Shown: one piece after another, positions 12,001 to 22,900 of the stretch
Position numbering within the stretch: position 1 is the stretch's first letter
Layout: each line of letters starts with the position of its first letter
NCBI GenBank assembly: GCA_964247055.1
Contig: OZ176054.1
Span: 8,184,001-8,248,000 of the forward strand
Source: Paragordius varius
Taxonomy: Eukaryota; Nematomorpha
Direction: 5' to 3'
DNA: 64,000 nucleotides
Made by a program: the position numbers and the translations under genes
The notes under the pieces: generated by a model
Told to the model about the DNA's origin: nothing
Seen by the model: only the letters and a program-made list of their open reading frames with translations
The model's database searches: none

Positions 12001-14561
12001 AGTTGGTCCTTTGACTTTTTTGTTTTGTTTTTAACTTTTATCAATCAAATCGTAAATAATTCATCTCTTTTATTATTTTTAACCTATTTTCTATTATTAA
12101 ACATAAATATTTAATCGATATCGACTTTTAATCTTTGAGAAACCGTATATCTTTATTTATTTCTTAAAATAATTTTGGATATTTATAAGATTTTAAAACA
12201 AGAAATGAAAAAATATATAAGTTTTCTGGGTTATTAATTAAATTTTTTTTATAATAAACATTTAAAAGTCAATGATTATGTTCAATTGAAAAAAAATAGT
12301 TTGAAACAAATAAGTGGTTAAATTTTTTATTTTTAAATGAATAAATATAAAATAAATAAAGAAAATTAGGTTAATAAATAATAAAATAAAAAAATAAATG
12401 CAAAATATGGTTGATCAAAATTTATAAATTTTAAGGACCAACATGAAATGTTCAAGGACCAACTTGAAGTGTTCAAGGACACTCTTGAAGTGCAAATGGT
12501 ATAAAATAATGGGTGGGCACTTTGTTTAAAATATAATTATGAAATAGATATGGTGACAAATTACTACTGTTTCGTTAGATAATTCAGAATTTTATAGATA
12601 TCAAAAAAATTATAAAACAAATAAATTTATATTTATGAAATAAATGCTGTGTTATATTAAGCATTTCCATAAAGTGATATAACTAAATAAAAAACTGAAA
12701 AGGATAAAATTATATTTTTAAAATTTACATGCTCACTGCATATCAAAATTAAAAGACATGCTGCAATTCATTTACCTAAGTTATTGTAGATAAGCTTTCA
12801 TTTTGACTCATAAAGTTTATTTTATTTAAGCAAAAAATTAAAAAATGGAATCAAGTGAACCTAATTTATGCCTTCTCTTTATGAATTCATCTTTTCGAGG
12901 ATCAAAAGCATAAACTGTGTGAGATTCATCAAAACTATCACTTGTAACCGTGGACACAATAGATGATGGCTTACTGGCTAATAGTGTCGTTTCTGTTTGA
13001 GCAGATTTCTCCAAAAAATTATTCTGAAATTCTGGCGTTATTATATTGTTCTCTTCAGTGACTTGTGGTGACGATTTTAAAGTAATAGTTTCGTGTGTGG
13101 GAACATTTAAAATATTGTCAAACGAGTTGTTTGATACAACTTTAATTTCTGATGACAAATTTGTCGTCGAAAACGTGGAATGTATATCGATTGGATTTAT
13201 TTCATGGGTAAGGTTACGGACATTATCATCTTTTTGTTCACTTGGTACAATAGTTTCGTTTTTTGTACTGTTTTTATCGGAAAAATCTTGCAAAAAACTC
13301 TATATTAACACATAAATATAGGAAATAAAATTATAGTTATTTTTGGGGCGTTTTAAAAAGATGACATTAAGTTTGATTCGTAACACTTAAAAAATAATTT
13401 TGTATAATATTACTTTTGCATCCAAATCAAAAACTTTTTCATTTTTGTGATTAATTTCAGAAGTTGGTGGATCTATTTTGCTCGAAAATTGTTCATACCT
13501 AAATTAAGTTAATATTTAGTAAATGTTATACTCTGCCCAAATATAAAATAATTTTTTCTCTCAATCATACCATTTTAAAAAATCCGCTTCTGAAAACTTT
13601 TTTTCAGGGCCATGTACTTTGGGGCATTCAGAGATTTCAACTTCGTTTGGGTTTAAAATTAATCTATTATTAAGTGTGTTTGAATTGTGTTCGATATATT
13701 TTCCAGTATCTTGGCTTTTCCCATCATAAACTCCGCATTCAAGTTTATAATCCTCATTAATTTCAATGCCTTCAGGTATAGCATCATCGTCAAACGCATT
13801 CTCTTCCGTTTTTTCAAAGGGGTTTTCAACATTTTGATCAAACCGATATCCTGAAACGATAAGAGCTGCTGTAGAAAATTTATCAGTCTTTTTGGGATCG
13901 TAATATATGGATGGATGTAACAAGGGTAATTTTGTATTAATTGTAAGAGATAATATTTTTTGGATGATTGCAAGAAATTTATTATATCTATAGGCATCTA
14001 ATACAAAAGCATCATTTGAGTATAGTGATTTGAGCAAATCAGCGTCACACAGCGTTGGAAAAGTTGTAAAACTTTTAAGATATTCAAAATCGTTTACAAT
14101 ATGGCGTATCCACATTTTGGAAAGTGAAATATCGCTAATTATATTTTCTAAATCAAATAGTGTGATATCATTTGTGTTCTCTAAGGAATGTAGATCATTT
14201 AAGAGTTTTATATTATCGAAATTAATAGCATATGTGAAAATTTCTTTCACCCATGCGTTACATAACGATTTAGTATCTTTTCCACTGATAAATAACTTTA
14301 ATAATGGCCACAAAGATATATTAATCAAATTTGTATCATGTGGTACATATATGATTTTATTTAAATACACTGCTTCAAGTCCTATGCATAACTAATATAA
14401 ATATGGGAAAATACCGAATTAAGTAAATCATGAATCGAAATGGGATCATTTAAATAATATTGATGGGTATCTGTTTTACTTTCTAAAATATTGACAATTT
14501 TTTCCAAATAATTTATAAGTGAATCTTTTATGAATCCATGGTGCGAGTTTAAAAATGTCAT
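7370..14561 (-). CDS. RUN + Rubicon-homology domain protein (PLEKHM1/Rubicon-like), 10 exons, about 848 aa
   Basis: Likely an endolysosomal/autophagy adaptor; in this family the Rubicon-homology (RH) zinc domain binds Rab7. Exons run from high to low coordinates: 14561-14415, 14391-13571, 13498-13414, 13299-12861, 11888-11778, 11461-11408, 11214-11090, 9573-9426, 8860-8667 and 7792-7370, all phase-consistent. The ATG at 14561 follows an in-frame stop. RUN (residues about 8-210) reads LCIGLEAVYL and LWPLLKLF, close to PLEKHM1 CSALEAVF and FWPLLKAV. RH (about 515-848) has GLDLQDNVCANSLC, CHYDGFYYCMACH, IIPSRVLLNWDF, CDHCVSGRLRCIDC and CLTCYWSQH. The PH domains of PLEKHM1 are absent; residues 210-515 are polar. 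A roughly 75-aa insert splits the zinc domain and the last HxxC/CPxC ligands were not found, so the 3' end is uncertain. A 36-codon frame at 7368-7258 could be the missing tail. Confidence 0.85.
9671..10870. mobile_element. 1.2-kb palindromic (foldback) element inside an intron
   Basis: Two inverted arms of about 560 bp each (about 9671-10240 and 10288-10870) flank a spacer of about 50 bp, inside the intron between exons 8 and 7 of the RUN/RH gene. Matching pairs include TTAGGGTTTCTATAAAATCT against its complement near 10610-10632, and CCAACAATCC against GGATTGTTGG. The ends read TTGTGTGCAAAA and, inverted, CTGTGTGCAAAA. No transposase frame was seen, so it is probably a nonautonomous DNA transposon. 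The target duplication is unclear. Confidence 0.8.
11966..12499. mobile_element. 534-bp MITE with about 50-bp TIRs, TATA target duplication
   Basis: The left end CCATTTGCACTTTAAGAGTG and the inverted right end CCATTTGCACTTCAAGAGTG continue matching for about 50 bp (TCCTTGAACACTTCAAGTTGG..). TATA flanks both sides (11962-11965, 12500-12503), so the duplication is TA or TATA, as for Tc1/mariner-like MITEs. The right end holds an extra tandem copy of the CTTGAACAYTTCAWGTTGG unit. It lies in the intron between exons 5 and 4 of the RUN/RH gene. No coding capacity was seen. Confidence 0.85.
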
Positions 14562-14618
14562 ATTTTTATATGCATGTTAACCGGTTTAGCATGTTTATTA
14601 CAAAAATTCACCTCCTAA

Positions 14619-16070
14619 TCTATATATTTATAAAAATAAAAAATGGTAATCATTAATGAATGTCGCGACAATAGCCCCGCCCCTTTTTTGAATTAAATCC
14701 CCAGTTTGGGCCCACCCCGTGTAAAAAACGGGTTTTTTGAAAACAAAAGTCCACAAAAATTTGAGACAATTTTTCCGAAAACTTGTTGGACCATTCGATA
14801 TCGAATATGATTTTTCTTTAGTTATTTTCGATTGCGCCGAACATAGTCGGCTCGATTTTTTAACTTAGGCCCTCTTTTTACGCACTCCCCCTTAAAATGC
14901 CATTTTTTTCAAAAAAATTCACTCTTTTTACCCAATCCCCCATAAAATGCCACTTTTTTTAAAAAAAATTAAGTTCACAAAAATAATTTTTTTAATTTAT
15001 TTTGCGCCCAAGTATGAGACCGCAAAAATTCAATAAGGACTCAAGGTATTCCTGTTAAAAGGCAAACATTTTAGTCAAGCGTTTCTTTGATGATAGCTGC
15101 TGAGTAAGGAGCTACCCGCAAAAAACTGACCCGTTATATAGAAATAACGTGCTTTTGGAAGCTAAGTTTTAGAAAACCTATCACATATGACAATAACTGC
15201 TTAAAATATTACCCGTAACAAGGCAAAAATCTAGATCGTACGGTTTTTTAAAATAAGGCGCTAATTAAGCCCTACACGCCCTAAAAAATGCGCCAAATGA
15301 TTTTTATATTTTGAGGCAATTTTTCTAAAAACTAATGAGAGCATATGGAATCAATCATGATTTATTCTCCTAAAAAGGCAAAAATAATAATCAAGCGCTT
15401 TTTTTGTATCAGCCTCTGGGTAGGAGAGCTAAAAACTGCTCCATTATATAGAAATTTAAAGAAAACTTGTGCCATATGAGCTCATTTAAAGTTCTATATA
15501 TTAACCGTAAGGAAAAAAATAAGGTCAGGCCTTTTTTTATTAACCGTTAATTTGGAGCCTTTTTGTTCCCTAAAACACCATCATATAACGATTATTTGTT
15601 GAAGTATTTTTTCGAATAACCCATGAGACGATGGTCTCAAAGATGATTCCAAAAATCTTCCCTATAAAGGCAAAAAATTTAACTTAGCGCTTTTTCCATA
15701 TAGACCTGTGGGTAGAAGTGTACCGGTTTAAAACCGAGACGCCGTACAAAAATGGAGTGGCTTTGGAGATAATTTTTTAAAAACTCAAAGGCTGAAAATA
15801 TTACAAAAAGGTAAAAATTATAATTTAGAGGGTTTTTCCGTTAGCCGTCAATTTGGGGCCTTTACACCAGTAAACAATGTAATAGTATGAATGCAACATT
15901 AAGAAAACCTATACGATCAAAGCAATTAAATAATGTTTCGAAATAATCCACATATATGGATCATTTTATTGATCCCTTTTTTCGAATAGCTCCCTCCCCC
16001 GGAAGTCCGAAGGACTTCCATAGTATCCCATGAATACTTCGTGATATCCCAAATGCTTCACGTATTATTA
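14619..16070 (+). mobile_element. Helitron-like repeat, copy 2, with about 300-bp internal tandem units
   Basis: It starts at TCTATATATTTATAAAAAT after an A, as copy 1 does, and matches it to about 15040. It then continues through three degenerate units beginning near 15045, 15360 and 15655. Each unit holds an AAAGGCAAA.. motif, an AGCGYTTTTT motif and a CTGnGTAGGAG-like motif. A perfect hairpin with arms GGAAGTCC/GGACTTCC sits at 16001-16019 near the far end, as Helitron 3' ends have, but no CTRR follows it. No coding was seen. Confidence 0.5.
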
Positions 16071-16771
16071 CTCATTTTGTTAGGAGATTTTTTAATTTAT
16101 TTAAATAAAAATTTGACAATTTTACACGAGATTAACATTAAAAATATACCTTTATTAACTTTAAGATATTTTTTTCATAAATTTTAAAGCGATGATCGAT
16201 TGTTCATCAAGTTAGGAAATTATAAATAAGATATATCTCTTCAAGATTTCATCCAACCGCGATCTAATTTATTCATCAAAGATATATTGATATAATAAAA
16301 ATTCAAATTATATTTGTTGACCAAAATAAAATTTAGTAGCGAGAAAACTTTATGAATTGTTTCTGTTTTTATACGACGAAAAGATTTTCAAATCAATTTT
16401 TTTGACAAAATTATCGGTAAATACACTATTTAACAGTATATTGATTATTGGTACCAAAACAACTGTACTTAATATTTGGTATTATTAAAAATAGATTTAA
16501 AATATATCTGTAATGTTTGCGAATATATTTTTTGCGCAGTTAAAGAATACTTTCAGATGCAACTGACAATCATTTAACAGATTTTTACTAAAAAAATCAT
16601 TATCTTTTGTATTCCCCCAATTTGAATAGGACAAATAGCCAAAATTTATCAAATAAAAAATTTATAACATTAAGAAAGGTTTCAATTAAATATAAAACCC
16701 CAAAAAAATTTTTTAGATGTGGTCTCCCAAAGTTCAAAGTTTGCTTTTCTAAAATGGGCTATTCCTCTTAA

Positions 16772-17279
16772 CACTTCGATTCAATTTGGGGTATCTAAAT
16801 ACCCCAGACTAAATTTGATTTAGGATTTTTTAAAAACTACTGAAGGAAACGGTCCTAATTTAAGTTTATGCTTCTATCCTAATCAAAATTATATAAATAT
16901 GCCAAAATATCTAAATAAGATTTTGTTTTGAAAAAAAATTCCATGTCAAACTACTTCGACGCCATTTTTATTTTACAAAATTTTTGTAAAATATCGTCTT
17001 TGCGGTTTAGTTTGTATAATTTTTCAATTTTACAATTTGACACATGTCACGTTGACGAAATTTTTACCTTTCGGTTTTAGCATAAAATAAGTAATATCAT
17101 CTATTTTTGAATAAATTTTTTTATATATTTCGGTTTATTGATGTTAGATAAGTGCAAAATTTTGCCATGGTTTCGATTCCTTCTATATTTTTTAAAAAAT
17201 TTAATTTTAAACAGGCCAAGGGTATTTAACTACCCCAATTTGAATCGAAGGACAAAAATGAATCTGTTGTATCCAAGTG
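16772..17279. mobile_element. TTAA-flanked MITE (family A), copy 1
   Basis: The element starts CACTTCGATTCAA..TGGGGTAT and ends ATCCAAGTG, flanked by TTAA at 16768-16771 and 17280-17283. Just inside the ends, CGATTCAATTTGGGGTA and TACCCCAATTTGAATCG form a second inverted pair. TTAA duplication suggests piggyBac-type mobilisation. Further copies lie at 18611-19771, 18846-19429 and 62758-63326. A small open frame shared by the copies (for example 19017-19241) is not convincing as a gene. Confidence 0.85.
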
Positions 17280-17859
17280 TTAATAATAAACGCGCAAACC
17301 CCTTCAATATATCCTAAATTTAATCAACATAAATTATGCATGCTTTTTTTTTAAAAAAAATAATTTTGAGCAAAACTTTGTTGAAATTGGCTTAATCTTG
17401 AGTCAAAATGGAAACGGTTTATAAACTCTCTAACACTTTGCTTTGAATTAAATTTATATTTTTTTAAAAATTTTTTTGGATGAAATGAATCTCTCCGATC
17501 CAAGTGTTAAATTATTACAAAAGCATTATATATATAATAATTCCATAATGCCGAACATTTTCTCCAAAATTTTAAGTCGGATGTTTACCTGAAAATATTG
17601 GTGCAGTTTTATAAAACAATTTTTAATTAATATATTCGAAAGACGAATGAATATTATGGCAACTCTCAGGTGATCGAAATGTTTAGTACCATAAAATTCT
17701 AAAATTATTTTTATGTCTTAAGCGTTTTAAAACCGTTTCCACCATGACTCAAAATGAAGTAAACTTTAACAAAATTTAAAAATCATATTTTTATTATACA
17801 TGCATAAGATATTTCAAAATTTTACAATTGAATATATCGCACAATCCCGGGGTTGGTGC

Positions 17860-18134
17860 GTTTATTTTAAGAGGACTAGCCAATTAGAGAAGAGCAAAAT
17901 TTTTTTGGACCTTCAAATACTAAAATTTTTTAAATATTGTTTTGCCTTTTATGTGTAGTTTATGATATATTATACTGATATTTTAGGAATATTCTCTGAT
18001 TTTTACCATAAAAAAACATGCACAAATTTAGGTATTTTCTTATATAGAGAATTACCACAAAAGTGTAAATATCCTTAAATCCCTCTAAGGACCAAAATCA
18101 AAACACTATAATAATTCTGATACATTTTTCTATC

Positions 18135-18175
<41 letters not shown>

Positions 18176-18590
18176 CAGGCTATTTTTTTATGGACGCTGT
18201 GTATATATAAAATTATCACGAAATGATATTTTTGTTTTATTTTAAAAGATTAGCCCATTTTAAAATGGTGAAAAGTTTAAGACTTTTGTAGCTCGCTCTT
18301 TAAAAATTTAATAAATGTTGATTTGCCCTTTATATGTATTTTAGGATATATTTTAGTCTACTTTTTGAATTGAGGCGGTAGCTTTCATCAAAAAAGTTTT
18401 TTAACAAAAGAAATATTCTGCCATTTTCTGATATAGAGAAGTTACCAAAAAAATGCAATTAACTTTTCAATCGGTGTAAAACCAAACGCACTATGATAAC
18501 CTGAATACATATTCTACCAGTATATTTCATATGACCATCGATTTCGTGCGCAATGTGGATACAAAAACATTTGATAATTAGTTATTCATA
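17860..18590. repeat. Diverged tandem pair of about 370-bp units
   Basis: Two head-to-tail units begin TTTTAAGAGGACTAGCC (near 17868) and TTTTAAAAGATTAGCCC (near 18240). Both continue through a TTTTGCCTTTTATGTGT..-like segment and end near a CTGATACAT/CTGAATACAT motif. An inverted partial copy of the head lies at about 16749-16771. An (AT)n run at 18137-18173 interrupts the first unit. The origin is unknown. Confidence 0.5.
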
Positions 18591-18610
18591 ATAATACTAT
18601 TTTATTTTAA

Positions 18611-19771
18611 CACTTCGATTCAAATTGGGGTATCTAAATACTCCAGACTAAATTTAAGTTAAAATTTTTAAAAAAGGAAACGGTCCCAATTTAAATTTAT
18701 GCTTCTATCCTGATAAAAATTATATAAATATGATAAAATATCTTGATGAAATTTTGTTTTGAAAAAAAAGTTTCATCTCAAACTACTTCGACGCCATTTT
18801 TATTTTACAAAATTTTTGACAAATATTGTCTTTATTTAATTTTAACACTTCGATTCAAATTGGGGTATACAAATACCCCAGACTAAATTAAAATTAATAT
18901 TTTTAAAAAACATCTGAGTAAAACGGTCCCAATTTAAATTTATGCTTCTATCCTAATTAAAATTATATAAATATGCCAAAATATCTAAATAAATTTTGTT
19001 TTGAAAAAAAAGTTCCATGTCAAACTACTTCGACGCCATTTTTATTTTACAAAATTTTTGCAAAATATCGTCTTTATTTAATTTTAAGGGTAAAATTAAA
19101 GCTAATTTTTTATTTAAATTACATCTAACATTGATAGAAATAGAAAAAGTGGTTTATTTTGTAATATTTTTCAATTTTACCATTGCACACATGTCACGTC
19201 GACCAATTTTTTACCTTTCGGTTTTAGCTCAAAATAAATAATATCAAGTATTTTTGAATAAAATTTTTTATATATACCGGGGTATTTATGTTATATAAGT
19301 GCAAAATTTTGCCATGGTTTTGATTCCTCCTATATTTTTTAAAAAATTTAATTTTAAACAGGCCTGGAGTATTATTTAACTACCCCAATTTAAATCGAAG
19401 GACTAAAATGAATGTGTAGTATCCAAGTGTTAAGGGTAAAACTAAAGCTAAATTTTAATATAAATTATATCTAACATTGTTAGAAATAGAAAAAGCGGTT
19501 TAATTTGTATTATTTTTCAATTTTACCATTTGACACATGTCACGTTGACGAAATTTTTACCTTTAGGTTTTAGCTTAAAATATTTAATATCAAATGTTTT
19601 TGAATAAAATTTTTTATACATTTAGGTTTATTTATGTTATATAAGTGCAAAATTTTGCCATGGTTTCGATTCCTTCCATACTTTTTAAAAGTATTTGATT
19701 TTAAACAGGCCTGGGGTATCCAACTATCAATTTGAATCGAAGGACTACAATGAGTGTGTTGTATCCAAGTG
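18611..19771. mobile_element. TTAA MITE family A, outer copy of a nested pair
   Basis: It is flanked by TTAA (18607-18610, 19772-19775) and interrupted by the inner copy. Without the inner copy and one TTAA it is about 573 bp, the family's normal length. Confidence 0.85.
18846..19429. mobile_element. TTAA MITE family A, inner copy
   Basis: It sits at a TTAA inside the outer copy. TTAA is duplicated at 18842-18845 and 19430-19433, and the outer element resumes with GGGTAAAACTAAAGC, the sequence that follows TTTAATTTTAA in uninterrupted copies. Same orientation as its host. Confidence 0.85.
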
Positions 19772-19921
19772 TTAATTTAAACGCTCTAGATAAAAAAACA
19801 CCAATATATATTATTCATATAAAAAATAAAAAATAAGCCAGTGTTATAGCGCATGTGTATTTTAAATAAAACATCTGTACCATTTTTTTACCTTTGTTAA
19901 CGCTCATATGAATTTTACCTG

Positions 19922-22900
19922 ATGGCAGCAACTTTAAAAAGAGAACACATTGACAAGCTTACGAAGATTATTAAGCGCTGGAATTCAGATAGATTAGATT
20001 TATTTGAAATTTCTGTACCAAATGAGGTGACCAATTTTAATAAACCCTTTTTATATTTGACTTTATTGCGGATATTATTTAGCTTTTACAGTAATATTTT
20101 CCAAGATATTTTTTACATATTTGTAATATATATTTAATTTTGGTATTACGTGTTTTTTGAAATACATTTAATTTTGACCACTTTGTTAGGAAATACTTAT
20201 ATGATGAATTATTTGAAATCATTGTTTGGTGTTGCATATCACACCTAATTGTCAGGGATTATACATTTATATGTCATGATAAAAAGTTGAATAGAATTGA
20301 TTTTGACAAAAATTATACCTATTTGATAAAAATATATAATTTTTAAGTATATTTTTACATAGACCATACCTTTCTCCTATTATTTGAAAATTTGATATTA
20401 CAAAAATTAATACGTACAAACTTTAATAATTTAATAATTGCTACACACTTTTATTTCCATCTCCTTTTGAATGAAATATTGACTAAATCTTCCAGGTCGC
20501 ATTATTGAATTTTGGTACGTTGTCCTGATTAATATAGACATAATTTTTTAGCAGGATATACAAATTTTTTTTAAACAGTTTTTACCCAAATATATCTGTT
20601 TAGTATTAATTAAAGTTTAACTTCTTTTGATTACATTTTTTCAAGTTTTGCATAAATAGTGTAGGGATTTTTTGCTTGCGTAATCACTGTGTATGTGTCT
20701 TATCTCCTTATCAATCTTTTATGCAAAAAAACCTATAAATTTTATGCTGTGCCTGCTTGCATTAAGGAAGAGAGATGGAATCTTTCTGTTATATAGTATA
20801 TAAAATAGGTAGGAAAAGCAAAGTTTTGGATTGCCTGATAATGATACTATTTAATAATTTAATTTTATCTATTCAATTCCATTCCATTCGTTTATACATA
20901 ATTTTTGAGCAATATTAATTGATTAATTAACATGGTTTTTGTTGTTTTATAAAACATATAGATACTTTTGTGTTTGCATTTATATAAAAATATTTTTTAA
21001 ACCACATTTATGGTAGGATTGCAAAATTTTGTTGTTTTTTGTTTTTCCTAAGGAGTGATTTATGCTCTGATTAACAAATTTTTCATTTACTTCCCTTAAC
21101 AAACTACAATTTATAAACTCACTACTCACTTTTTTTGTGTGTTTATTACAATAGTTACACAGTGTGCAACAAATTTACTCAAAACATCATACCTAGCTTA
21201 ATATAACCCTTGTGACATATACATCTCAAAAATATAAGGATAAAAAAAATTGTCAATGTAGAAAATTTTTTTTTCACTTTTTCCATATATGGATATATTC
21301 GGAAAAAATCAATTTATTTGCATAATACTTGATCAAAAATTATAAAACTTATATATAATATAAATAATATTAAATAAATATTATTTGCAAATTTTGGCTC
21401 AATATGAATGGATAGATTTAAAATAAACGTCAATTTATTAAATCCAACTAAATTTAGCCCTTTATATTAGTAACATAAAAAATACTTGATGAAAATCAAT
21501 ATAATATGCGCCAAAATTTAAGTTTAACTTTATATGTTAATATAAATATTACTTATATATAATAAAAATTAGGTTTTAACTAAGTTAAAAATTTTTAAAA
21601 TTTTTTATTTTACTAAAATAAAATTAAATTTTTTTAATATCAACTGTAATATAATCATGTCTGGTGATTATAAATATAACCATATGGATTTTTTTACCTG
21701 GATTTTTGAATTGTAGATGATATTGACTGTTGCTTTACCCTGATATGATGGTATATTTTATAATAATTATAGATAAATATATTTGGAATTTAGATATAAC
21801 ATTGAAAAACCAATGTAATCCATTGTGAAAATCATATTTTAAAGACAAACTTGCTAATCACAAGCAAACATCCACCAAAAAATTATATTTTGATACATTA
21901 TGTTCATTGTGTAATAAATTAATATATTTAATTTTTTTAATATAAAATTGTTTACTTGTTTTTATACGAATGTGGGCAAGGTCCATCCAAAGATTTCTAT
22001 TAGTTTTAATGTTGAGTTCTGCCAAAGAATTGGTTTCTCTTAAATTACCCATTCTAATTTAAATAAAACTCCTCCATAGATTGCTATTTTTTGTTATGTT
22101 GAGTTATGCCAGTATTCAGGCACATAATTATTTTAGGTTCATTTAGAAATGTAAAATTTAAAAATATCTTCTGAATACGGCCAGTTTTTTCTTGAATGAT
22201 TTTTTAAAAAACGGTTTATGGCAAAAGAAAGTGTTAACGAAGTATACATCAGTTTTACCAAAACTTGGGCTCTAAAAGCTTATTTATGGCCCTGAATTAT
22301 CAATTAAATTTTATGTCATACTTATTTTTAATATAAATGTCTGCAAGTTTTTATAGTTATAGTATGTTGCACGGTTCATGAAACAAGATTTTGCAGCCCT
22401 TTTAATTTTTTTTTGAATACCATTTCTTCAAATTCTTATATTTAAATCTTTTAAAAGGTGTTGATAATCATTTTATAAACTATTTTAATCGGGTATTTCA
22501 TGTTATTAATATTTTGGCTAAAAGACTTTCTCAATATCAAGAACTTTTTTAACGAGTTGAATTTCATATACCCGAAGTAGGATAGGTTGTTTGCGATGGC
22601 TTAAGAAGCAAATGAACCTAAAATAATTATGTGCCTGAATACTGGCATAACTCAACATAACAAAAAATAGCAATCTATGGAGGAGTTTTATTTAAATTAG
22701 AATGGGTAATTTAAGAGAAACCAATTCTTTGGCAGAACTCAACATTAAAACTAATAGAAATCTTTGGATGGACCTTGCCCACATTCGTATAAAAACAAGT
22801 AAACAATTTTATATTAAAAAAATTAAATATATTAATTTATTACACAATGAACATAATGTATCAAAATATAATTTTCTGGTGGATGTTTGCTTGTGATTAG

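Noticed and set aside
13046-14395. Plus-strand frames of 89 and 121 aa
   Set aside because: Antisense shadows of the RUN-domain exons on the minus strand.
19017-19241. 74-aa frame resembling that at 62922-63110
   Set aside because: Both lie in copies of the same TTAA MITE. The frames differ by stops and substitutions without sign of coding constraint.
21858-22052. 64-aa frame on the minus strand, identical to 22702-22896 on the plus strand
   Set aside because: It is the same sequence in the two arms of a foldback transposon; duplication, not selection, explains the identity. No family recognised.
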